This document shows, piece after piece, positions 16,860-24,359 of a stretch of 64,000 bases of DNA. Under the pieces are notes generated by a model, which made no database searches, was not told the origin of the DNA, and worked only from the letters and a program-made list of their open reading frames with translations. How positions within the stretch are numbered: the stretch's first letter is position 1; each line of letters begins with the position of its first letter. The DNA is from CAWDMN01 sp963803155 (GTDB lineage: Bacteria; Acidobacteriota; Terriglobia; Versatilivoradales; Versatilivoraceae): NCBI GenBank assembly GCA_963803155.1, contig CAWDMN010000040.1:79410-143409 (forward strand). The letters are read 5' to 3'. The position numbers and the translations under genes are program-made.

Positions 16860-17849
16860 TTACTTGATCTTTCCCCGAAGCCTCTCCTCCATGCGGCCCA
16901 GGGAAGAAATGGCCGCGGAGGGGAGCGGCGGCAATCCTTCTATTTCCGGAGATTCCACGTGAAAAATCTCTTCCACCTCGCGGACCGTTTTTTCCGTCTC
17001 CTCCACATCCCTCATCAAAGTATCCAGTTGCCCGCTCACCTCCTGGGGATCGCGCAGGCTGACCGATTGGTCTCGAATCAAGCCGAGAACATCCTCCACC
17101 GCTTTGCATTGGGCGTAAATTACCTGCCGATTTTCCTGGATCTTGCCGAACTTTTCCAGCCGTTTGGTGAGAATTTCGATCCGTTTCCGGTTAATCTCTT
17201 TCACTTTAACCAGGGCATCGGGAGCTTCGAGGCTCTTTTTCAATTCAGAGATTTCACCTTGGATTGCCCGGTCATTAAAATTGCTGAGGTATTCCTCATG
17301 TTGTTGGACGGCGTATTGTAATCGAAGATAAGCTTGCAGCAAGCCATCCAGCCGGTCATTCACCTGGCCGATGTACACGCGTGAGGCCGAAGAGAGCCGT
17401 TCATAATTTTCCAGGATATCGCGGCATTGTCCCGACATTTCGCTGTAGCGTCCCCGAATTTCCAAGGGGAGTTGCCGGAATATGTCACTCAACTTGATTT
17501 CTCTCTGGCGCTTCTCCTCGGCATATTGCCAAGAGCGGACCAGCCGCCGGAAGCGGCTGCTCTGGGGCACCAGGCTAAGATAAATCAGCTCCACTCCGGC
17601 CGCCAGAATCAAGGGTAATCCTGATCCGGAAATCAGGGCAAAAGCGGCAGCTCCGGCCAGTCCAATCCAGTTATACTGCCAGTTTAGAGCCGATTTGACG
17701 TAATTGGTGCCGTCCTGGTCCGGTTCTTGAAGCTTGGGAGGAGTGTAATCAGCGGGACCTTCCGCCATCAGGATGGACGTCCTTTCCGCAATTTGTGCGT
17801 CAAAGGAACCAAGGGCCAAACTGCTCGAGTCTTGCTGGTCCCCAGTCAC
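16860..17849 (-). CDS. Membrane protein with two helices and long coiled coil, PspA/AAA cluster
   Basis: Up to 329 residues and not recognised as a named family. A variable N-terminus is followed by two adjacent transmembrane helices (about 56-93) and then about 220 residues of charged, heptad-like sequence likely to form coiled coils in the cytoplasm. The only upstream start is a GTG at 17849 without a ribosome site. An ATG at 17768 has AAGGA eleven bases upstream and may be the true start. Its place between the ABC ATPase and the AAA ATPase suggests a membrane adaptor joining the AAA machine or PspA to the bilayer. That role is inferred only from layout and topology. Confidence 0.8.
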   Translation of the reverse strand: MTGDQQDSSSLALGSFDAQIAERTSILMAEGPADYTPPKLQEPDQDGTNYVKSALNWQYNWIGLAGAAAFALISGSGLPLILAAGVELIYLSLVPQSSRFRRLVRSWQYAEEKRQREIKLSDIFRQLPLEIRGRYSEMSGQCRDILENYERLSSASRVYIGQVNDRLDGLLQAYLRLQYAVQQHEEYLSNFNDRAIQGEISELKKSLEAPDALVKVKEINRKRIEILTKRLEKFGKIQENRQVIYAQCKAVEDVLGLIRDQSVSLRDPQEVSGQLDTLMRDVEETEKTVREVEEIFHVESPEIEGLPPLPSAAISSLGRMEERLRGKIK

Positions 17850-17917
17850 GCGCGACGCATTCCAGGCTAATGAACCTTATTCTACACTACTCTAGAAACT
17901 TCGTCTCCATCTTAGAA

Positions 17918-18148
17918 TGTGCACAGGTGCAATTCAAAATGCGACGGTATAGAGAGGATGCCAAGGGATGGAATGCACGGGAAGGCGAGCCTTCCGCTTC
18001 GGCGGACTCCACCTGACGAGCCATCCTTGTGTGCCATCTCTGCCCAGCCCGGTTCGGCGGGAGCCTCACCCTCCCGGCTATTGCTCAGTTCAGCAGATCA
18101 CCGCAACCTGGTTCACCCTGTCGCACTTTGAATTACACCACATGTGCA
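17918..18148. mobile_element. MITE-like element with about 20-bp terminal inverted repeats
   Basis: The left end GGTGCAATTCAAAATGCGAC (17926-17945) and the inverted right end GGTGTAATTCAAAGTGCGAC (18120-18139) differ at two of twenty bases, and GTGCACA-like sequence extends the match outward. The roughly 180-base interior is GC-rich with no long frame. Size and termini suit a non-autonomous element. A related end occurs near 4930. It occupies most of the gap between two genes of the PspA cluster. Confidence 0.7.
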
Positions 18149-18310
18149 AAATGCCGGCAAAATTCGGAAGTACCGCGCTATTTACGACTCGCGGCCCGTG
18201 CCCTAAGAAAATCCGCGGAGCCGTTGGCCCGCATCCGTCCGCGCCTCAAACCAAATCCAATGACTTTATGTAATACAATCCAGCGGTTGAATACGATTTT
18301 TGCACTGCGT

Positions 18311-19138
18311 CTAAATGCTTACCCGCATCTGCCCTTGTCCTGGGGCGCGCCGCAAACAGCTGAGAATATATTGCACCAGTTCCTGGAATTCCCGGCTCTG
18401 CTTGATGGCCGGATTTCGCGGCCGTGGAAATGAGACTGGGAGATCTTCCAGAATTGTTCCGGGCCTGGGGCTGAAAATATAAATGCGATCCGCCAGGAAA
18501 ATTCCTTCTTCTACATCGTGGGTGACAAACAAAATCGTACTGGCGCTCTCCTCCCAGATTTGCAACAGCAATTGTTGCATCTCGCCGCGGGTTTGCGCGT
18601 CCAGGGCGCCGAAGGGTTCATCCATCAAAACGACTTCCGGACGGACCGCCAAAGTACGGGCAATGGCCACCCGCTGCTGCATTCCACCCGAAAGTGTCTC
18701 AGGATAAGCTTTTTCAAACCCCTTGAGTCCCATGGCCTCAACCAGCTTGGCAATGGTTGCTTTCCTCTCAGCCTCCGCGGTTCCCTTCAATCGCAATCCA
18801 TAGGCGATATTTTCCTCGACGGTAAGCCAAGGGAAGGAAGTGTACTTTTGAAAGACCATGCCGCGATCACTCCCTGGTCGCTGAACGGGATGTCCATTCA
18901 CCAAGACCTCCCCGCTGGTGGGATGATCCAGCCCGGCAATGCATCGCAATACCGTGGATTTGCCGCACCCTGAAGGTCCCAGGAGAACCCGGAATTCGCC
19001 GATATCCCGGCCCTCGGGAGAATATAGATCCTCTACCTCGAGATTCACGTCCCGCACGGCTTCCACGGGCCGCCCATCCGCTCCAGTAAAGGTTCTTCCC
19101 ATATTTCGCAGCGAAATTTTAATTTTCTTATCCGCCAT
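18311..19138 (-). CDS. ABC transporter ATP-binding protein (nitrate/sulfonate/taurine type)
   Basis: A 275-residue importer ATPase. Walker A is GPSGCGKS, the Q-loop lies in VFQKYTSFPW, the signature is LSGGMQQR, Walker B is VVLMDEPFGALD and the switch histidine is in FVTHDVEEG. Overall it resembles TauB/SsuB/NrtD subunits. The start has AAGGAGGG upstream and lies inside the end of the permease gene (an 11-base overlap), so the two are translationally coupled. Within the cluster the transporter sits beside PspA and AAA genes instead of sulfonate or nitrate catabolic genes. This makes an ordinary nutrient-uptake role doubtful. Confidence 0.93.
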   Translation of the reverse strand: MADKKIKISLRNMGRTFTGADGRPVEAVRDVNLEVEDLYSPEGRDIGEFRVLLGPSGCGKSTVLRCIAGLDHPTSGEVLVNGHPVQRPGSDRGMVFQKYTSFPWLTVEENIAYGLRLKGTAEAERKATIAKLVEAMGLKGFEKAYPETLSGGMQQRVAIARTLAVRPEVVLMDEPFGALDAQTRGEMQQLLLQIWEESASTILFVTHDVEEGIFLADRIYIFSPRPGTILEDLPVSFPRPRNPAIKQSREFQELVQYILSCLRRAPGQGQMRVSI

Positions 19139-19982
19139 GACGCCCTCCTTTGCCGGAAGCGCTGGCGCCGATGGCGGCGGCAGGTTCGCTGGCTGGGCGA
19201 AGGGATGTGCGCCAAGGGAAGAGCCGCCTCTCGATCAGGGTCAACAGCGCCCGGAAGAGGAAGGCCGCCAATCCGATGGCGATGATCCCGGCGTATACGC
19301 GTTCGAAGTCCAAGACCTTCCGGGCGGCCTCGATCATATATCCCACCCCTTTGCGAGCGTTGACCATTTCCGCCAGGATGACGTAAGTCCACCCAATATC
19401 ATAAAGAATCCGGAAGGAGCCAAAGATGGTGGGAAACGAGGCGCGAAATAAAAGCCAGAAGATGTGCTTGCGTTTGGCCCCCAGCGTGTAAGCGGTTTCC
19501 AGGAGAATCTGGTCCACGCGATTGGCCTCTTCAATCACCACCGCCAACAGGTAAAAAAACATGCCGAACCAGAGGAAGGCCACCTTCATGGTCTCCTCCA
19601 TGCCAAAGAGGGCGATGAAGGCAGGCAGGAAAGCCGTGATCGGCATGGCCCGCATGGGAGCGGCCACCGGATTGAGAAAATGGTACAGCCAGCGATAGCC
19701 GGCCATGAGCAAACCCACGGGGATCGCCACCAAAGCAGCCCAAAAGAAGGCTTGGGCTATACGCCACCAACTCTGCAGGACATTGCCCAGCAAGTCGTAG
19801 TCCGTCCAAAGACGCGTCATGGCTTGGAGCACTCCGAGCGGCTTTGGCAGGGAAAAGGGCGGGAGGAATTCTCCGTAAGTCAATCCGGCCCAGATCAACA
19901 GGAGCAGGCTCCAGCAAAGCAAGGCCAGCAGCCAGCGCGTACGCGGTTGAACCTCCCGGCGAACCGTGAAAAGATCGGACAT
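19128..19982 (-). CDS. ABC transporter permease (nitrate/sulfonate/taurine type)
   Basis: A 284-residue inner-membrane permease with about six transmembrane helices and the BPD_transp_1 fold. The EAA-like coupling loop is ETAYTLGAKRKHIFWLLFRASFPTI. It forms the channel for the ATPase encoded immediately downstream, which overlaps it by 11 bases. The substrate-binding partner is the OmpA-fused protein just upstream. No strong ribosome site is visible; GGGGG lies about ten bases before the ATG. The C-terminal tail is rich in Ala, Gly and Ser and probably disordered. Confidence 0.92.
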   Translation of the reverse strand: MSDLFTVRREVQPRTRWLLALLCWSLLLLIWAGLTYGEFLPPFSLPKPLGVLQAMTRLWTDYDLLGNVLQSWWRIAQAFFWAALVAIPVGLLMAGYRWLYHFLNPVAAPMRAMPITAFLPAFIALFGMEETMKVAFLWFGMFFYLLAVVIEEANRVDQILLETAYTLGAKRKHIFWLLFRASFPTIFGSFRILYDIGWTYVILAEMVNARKGVGYMIEAARKVLDFERVYAGIIAIGLAAFLFRALLTLIERRLFPWRTSLRPASEPAAAIGASASGKGGRHGG

Positions 19983-20053
19983 GGAAACAACCCCCGGTCA
20001 TTGATGTGCGAATCATGGGAACAGATAAAACAGGCGGTTGGCCCAGAAGTATA

Positions 20054-20131
20054 TAGCCACGAAATTACGCGAAAAATCACAAAAAGATTTGAGCTGAATC
20101 CTTTCGTACCTTTGGTGAATTTTCGTGGCTA
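20054..20131. repeat. TAGCCACGAA-type inverted repeat
   Basis: The arms TAGCCACGAAATTACGCG and its partner ending TTTTCGTGGCTA form a 78-base near-palindrome. A second copy of the same family lies at 57552-57638. It sits in the gap between the substrate-binding-protein gene and the permease gene. Confidence 0.8.
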
Positions 20132-20148
20132 AAATAAATGCCGCCTCT

Positions 20149-21705
20149 TTACTTAGCAGGATTCGGATAAACCTTGATGTCGGTCCGCCGATTTTTCTCG
20201 CGTCCCTCCGATGTGGCGTTGGATTCAAGAGGCCGGTCCGGTCCATTCCCGATCGTGCGCATGCGGGTGTCCGGGAAATTATACTTCTCCGTGAGATATT
20301 GTTTCACCGTTCCAGCCCGTTGTTTGGAAAGATCCAGGTTCAAGGCGCGCGACCCGGTGGAATCGGTGTTACCTTCAATGTCGACTACCGTATTCTCGTA
20401 AGCGCGCATGAAGCTGCCGATTTCGTCCACCACCGCCCGCGAGTCCAGCCCCATTTTGGCGGAATTCGGCTCGAAGTAAATCGACCGATGCTGCGTGGCA
20501 ATGGGAGCAGTCCCCTTGGAAGGAGCTTTGTACTCGATCGGCGTTTCGGCGGAAGCGGATGAAAATTTTCCGGAGAGTGCGGATAGATAGCGCCGGTCCA
20601 GTGTGCCCTCCACCTCGGAGCGATGCTTGATCAGCCGGTCTTCCCGGTACATGTCCTGCGCCATTTGGAGAATGTTGGCGTAATCCGAGTTGCTTCCCGC
20701 CGTGCCGAAGAAAGCGTTGTTTTCAGCATAATCGGCGATTTTTACCCCCTCCAACATCGTTTTGGCCAGATCCGTGGGGATATTGAAATCCTTAATCGTC
20801 CCTATCAGATTGTAAGCGCGTGCCGGCTGGGATTTGAGAAACTCCACTCCCTCCAGCCAGCCTTCCGTGAAATTGACCAGCGTTTGAGAATTTTGGGCCG
20901 CAAAGCTGTCGCTAACCACCAGGATATCGGCAATTAACTTGTTCGCAATCCGCGTGTCATAAATCTTCTTCGCGCCGGCGCGTTTGGCCACGGCATCGCT
21001 CATGTCGGGATCCCATGCCACGGCCGCATCCACCTTTTGTTGAGCAAAAAGAGTGGCCGGCTCGATTCCGTCTTTCGTGTGAACGGCTTTGTTAAAAATC
21101 TCGATCCGCTGCTCGCTGCCCAGGCCGGAATTCTTCAATCCGTTCCAGAGGAGAAAATGGGATGGGGTGTAAGGGGCAAAGGCCACGGTTTTTCCAGCGA
21201 GATCCTCAATGCTGTTGATCCCCTGCTTGCCGATGACGCCATCCGCGCCACGCGACCAATCCACCATGGCAAAAGCGCGCGCATTGAACTTTTTCTCCTG
21301 GAACTGCGCGTAATCCTTAGCCCAAACGTCGGCGGTGGTGAGCATCACGTCGACATTTCCCGTGGCCAATGCCGATGCTCCTTCCGTCCAATCGTCGATG
21401 ATTTTGAAGGAGACCTTCAGCCCTTTTTTGGCGTAAATGGAATCGGGAACGGTATCCAGTCCGCCATTGGCGACCAAGCCGGGGGCACAACCCACCCAAA
21501 TGTTCACCCGCACGCGGACTTCGCTGGTTTCAGAAGAGCTGGAAACGGGGAGAGGTTTGGCGGTGTCCACCGTTCCCCCCGCGGAGCGCCTGCCCGTCCA
21601 CTTGCTCACATCCAGGACGCCATACCTGTAAAGGCTATACCCCACCAAGCCCAAACCAATCAGAAAAATCAGGAGCCAACCGCCTTTTTCAATTTTTATT
21701 CCCAT
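20149..21705 (-). CDS. Membrane-anchored substrate-binding protein fused to OmpA peptidoglycan-binding domain
   Basis: A 518-residue fusion. Residues about 10-28 form an uncleaved membrane anchor, followed by a Ser/Thr-rich linker. Residues about 65-360 are a periplasmic binding protein of the NMT1/TauA/SsuA type (VRVNIWVGCAPG, ATGNVDVMLTTADVW, DAAVAWDPDMS). The last 120 residues are an OmpA-family domain (RSIYFEPNSAKM, IEGNTDSTGSRALNLDLSKQRA, GREKNRRTDI) with the aspartate and arginine that grip diaminopimelate. A binding protein tied to both inner membrane and cell wall is a strange partner for an importer. It could read envelope geometry or wall fragments. The start has GGAGG seven bases upstream. 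The permease and ATPase follow. Confidence 0.9.
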   Translation of the reverse strand: MGIKIEKGGWLLIFLIGLGLVGYSLYRYGVLDVSKWTGRRSAGGTVDTAKPLPVSSSSETSEVRVRVNIWVGCAPGLVANGGLDTVPDSIYAKKGLKVSFKIIDDWTEGASALATGNVDVMLTTADVWAKDYAQFQEKKFNARAFAMVDWSRGADGVIGKQGINSIEDLAGKTVAFAPYTPSHFLLWNGLKNSGLGSEQRIEIFNKAVHTKDGIEPATLFAQQKVDAAVAWDPDMSDAVAKRAGAKKIYDTRIANKLIADILVVSDSFAAQNSQTLVNFTEGWLEGVEFLKSQPARAYNLIGTIKDFNIPTDLAKTMLEGVKIADYAENNAFFGTAGSNSDYANILQMAQDMYREDRLIKHRSEVEGTLDRRYLSALSGKFSSASAETPIEYKAPSKGTAPIATQHRSIYFEPNSAKMGLDSRAVVDEIGSFMRAYENTVVDIEGNTDSTGSRALNLDLSKQRAGTVKQYLTEKYNFPDTRMRTIGNGPDRPLESNATSEGREKNRRTDIKVYPNPAK

Positions 21706-21959
21706 CTTTGTGCCTCCATTCCTCTGCTTTTTAAATCTCTCAGGGCGAGCTCTTACGAGGAGATGATGTTGTGTATTATTGTTCTAATGGGGCTTCGTCC
21801 CCGCTTGCGGGGATCAGCGCTTATGGCAACACAAAACTTGACTCAAATACGCCAGCCTCCGGGGCTCAAGGAGACGATATCCGCATTGCAGACACCGCCA
21901 AACAGACGTCGGAAATCACGTTTCTGACATCCGTCTTGAAATTCCATATTAAAGTTTTC

Positions 21960-22131
21960 GTAACTACTCAGGTTGTAGCCAGAAGCCAGAATTCAGTAGT
22001 CAGAATGAACAAGATTTGATGCCCTTGTGGTGTGGCAAAAGGCTCATAAGTTTTTGGAGCAATCTCTTAGATGCCTATTCGTAGGCCATTCTGGATTCTA
22101 ACTCCCGAATTCTGTCTACCTGAGTAGTCAC
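21960..22131. repeat. Inverted-repeat element (ACTACTCAGGT type)
   Basis: GTAACTACTCAGGT at 21960-21973 is matched in inverted form by ACCTGAGTAGTCAC at 22118-22131. Further partial complementarity follows inward (AGAATTC, CCAGAAT). The 172-base unit lies inside the 443-base gap between PspA and the binding-protein gene. The rest of that gap (21706-21959) holds no recognisable gene. Confidence 0.65.
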
Positions 22132-22148
22132 AATTTTTCAATAAAAAC

Positions 22149-22883
22149 TCATTCACTGAGGGTTTGACCCTCTTTGGAGCCGATGGTCTTTGCCGCCGGA
22201 GCCGCGGTGGGTTCGGGAGAAAGCAGCCCCATCTCCACCTTGAATTGTTTCACCAGCTCATTAGCGCGCATTTTTTCGGCCTCTTCCTCAATCTTGACGC
22301 GCTGTTGATCGACATTCCCCAGCGCCATGTCCAAGCGCGCTTCATTGACCGCGGTCATTTCCTCGATCTTGCGTACCATCTCATCGTGCGTCTGGCTGAT
22401 CCCGGCCACTTCGAACTGCTCCATGGCATCGGCCACCTTTTTTTGCCACTGGGCCCGCCGATAATCCCGGATGGCGCCCATCGCTTCCTGGGTCTTCCGC
22501 TCCTTCTCCCTCAGGAAAGCCTGTTTCACGGCCATGGCCTTGTCAAAGGCAGCCCGGGCCGTGACTAACTGGCCCTGCGTACGCGCGAGAGCTCCGCGCA
22601 ACTGCTCCAGTTGTGTGGCAAAAGCACCCGCCAAATCGTCCCGTCCACCCTGGATGGCCGCTTTAACCTTGGACGTCAATGCGGATACGTCGTCTTTGTA
22701 CTTGGCTTCTTCCTTCTCAAGCAAGCTGACGTTGGCCTTCACCATGGCAATGCTTTCATTCATCCGGGGGACTTGATCATTCATGTCGCGAATATTCTGC
22801 TCCAAGATGATCTCAGGGTTTTCAGCTACGGAGATGAAGAAACCGAAAAACGAGCGAAACAAACGCGATAAGCGTTGAAACAT
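22149..22883 (-). CDS. pspA: PspA/IM30-family membrane-protecting protein
   Basis: A 244-residue PspA homologue. PspA-type proteins are bacterial ESCRT-III relatives that assemble on the inner membrane and limit proton leakage under envelope stress. The N-terminal amphipathic helix (MFQRLSRLFRSFFGFF) would touch the membrane. Nearly all of residues 20-215 are coiled coil, with the family-typical ENPEIILEQNIRDMNDQVPRM opening. The tail is Ala/Pro-rich and differs from E. coli PspA. GAGGAGG lies upstream of the ATG. No PspF, PspB or PspC genes adjoin it. The neighbours are instead a coiled-coil protein upstream and an ABC transporter and AAA ATPase downstream. Confidence 0.93.
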   Translation of the reverse strand: MFQRLSRLFRSFFGFFISVAENPEIILEQNIRDMNDQVPRMNESIAMVKANVSLLEKEEAKYKDDVSALTSKVKAAIQGGRDDLAGAFATQLEQLRGALARTQGQLVTARAAFDKAMAVKQAFLREKERKTQEAMGAIRDYRRAQWQKKVADAMEQFEVAGISQTHDEMVRKIEEMTAVNEARLDMALGNVDQQRVKIEEEAEKMRANELVKQFKVEMGLLSPEPTAAPAAKTIGSKEGQTLSE

Positions 22884-22983
22884 TTTTCCTCCTCAGGCCG
22901 CCTGCTGGCGGATAATAATCATGGATGTGTCGGGAGATGCAACAAATTTCTCAATCAAAATTTCCAGGCTCCAGAAGATGGGC

Positions 22984-23691
22984 TCACTCTGCTTTGCGGC
23001 CAGGAGCGGGATTTTTCGGATCACCGCCTCCGGCTAGAGGAGGGACCGCGGTGGTGATGGGATTTTCAGTGACAAAGTATCCCACTGCGTCGGCGATCCG
23101 CTTCTCTTCCTGCTGCTTTTGCAGACGCCAGCCAAAGAAATCTTCCTTGCGCCGTCTCAATGCCTCGTTGTTGGCTTGAATTTTGCCTCGATATTCCGCC
23201 ACCATTTTTTCCATTTCCTGCTCCAGGCCGTGGTTCTCCTCAGTCTTTTGCTGCTCGAGGTCCTCCACAGATTTTTGCATTACCCGCTCATAAGTGTCTA
23301 AGGCCCGATCGCGGCGCACGGCATCCTCGATGACCTCCTTCAGAGAGACACCGGCCGCCTCAAGCGCCAATAGGACGGAGCTTTTCTTCACCTCTGCCGG
23401 CAGGCTGCGGATGTGCTCGCTCTGGAGCATTTCCAGGATTTTCATGATGGTATATCCGTGGGTCGGCGTCGGGATTTCCGCTTGTTGGTAGATTTCCGAA
23501 AACGAGCCCGCTTTATCCAGAGGCGGGGTAAAGGAGGGTTCCATTTGGACCATCGCCGCAATCTCGGCTACTGTCTGAGCCGATGTTTTTGCTGCCGGCG
23601 CTGCTGAGTTTCCGGCTTGAGGACCAACCGCGGGTGGCGTCTCGGACATTGAGTCACCTGAAACAAAATAGTTGTACCACTTTTTGGTCAT
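22984..23691 (-). CDS. Unrecognised coiled-coil protein heading the PspA cluster
   Basis: 235 residues and not recognised. A Pro/Ala-rich, probably disordered N-terminus is followed by a helical region (TIMKILEMLQSEHIRSLPAEVKKSSVLLALEAAG, about 80-115), then a charged coiled coil (about 120-205) and a disordered tail. No transmembrane helix is present. The ATG at 23691 has GGGAGGG upstream; a second ATG 14 codons later has AGGTGA. The gene is first in the minus-strand cluster and lies 100 bases before PspA, so it may be a PspA partner or regulator. That role is inferred from position and predicted helical structure only. Confidence 0.75.
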   Translation of the reverse strand: MTKKWYNYFVSGDSMSETPPAVGPQAGNSAAPAAKTSAQTVAEIAAMVQMEPSFTPPLDKAGSFSEIYQQAEIPTPTHGYTIMKILEMLQSEHIRSLPAEVKKSSVLLALEAAGVSLKEVIEDAVRRDRALDTYERVMQKSVEDLEQQKTEENHGLEQEMEKMVAEYRGKIQANNEALRRRKEDFFGWRLQKQQEEKRIADAVGYFVTENPITTAVPPLAGGGDPKNPAPGRKAE

Positions 23692-23947
23692 CCTGCCCTC
23701 CCAATCGATATTTGGAACACTTGTTTCGGCTAACTATATGTTTTGAGCGTCCCAATTATTCATTCCTGTTCGCTCGGCAAGGTACCCCTACAGAGGAGGA
23801 GTACGAAATTTCTCAAGTCATGTTCCCTAGGTCGGGTATTGGCTCCCAGAATTCCTTGATCCTATTTGATTTCAATGCCAATTCCACCATGCAGATCGAT
23901 GGAAAGTCAAGGGAGAATCAACAAGCCCACGCATTTCCGCGGGAGGT

Positions 23948-24080
23948 TTAGCCAGCGAAGCTGGCATAGCAGGATGATGAAAATGGGATGATGGAGGCGG
24001 CCTGCCCTCAGGCCGTCTGAGCAGGCTTAGCAAACTCAGACGGGGTGAGGGCCCCCCGCCTCCATCTGCGCTATTTTCTC
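23948..24080 (+). repeat. Modules P, G and L
   Basis: The hairpin GCCAGC-GAA-GCTGGC (about 23951-23965) is followed by the GATGATGAAAATG tail of module P, cassette G (23991-24065) and a leader L (CTATTTTCTCAGGCG). In this copy the ATG before the hairpin is lost but the stem is intact. No gene starts directly after the leader; the nearest is at 24360. Confidence 0.8.
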
Positions 24081-24359
24081 AGGCGACCAAAGACAAATAT
24101 CCGAGTCTCATTTGAAGTGGCCATCGGGTTGTAAGCTTTAGTTCCCGATCTCACTGACAAAAGGATCGGCCTGGCAGAACGACGATGGTGGATTAGACGA
24201 TTCCGCTGAAGGATGCACTGTTCCTGTTGCGGGCAAGTGACGAGAATAGATAATATTATGTCTCCTGCGATTGGACTGTGGGATAGAGGTTTTCCATCCG
24301 CTCCTTCCGCGAGAGGACATGACCGTAGCCGCCAATTCATTCAAAGGGGATTCCGTTCT

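Noticed and set aside
23692..23830. Sigma-54 promoter in front of the PspA cluster, as in the E. coli psp operon
   Set aside because: A GG...GC pair with the required ten-base spacing was not found; the closest candidate has eight.
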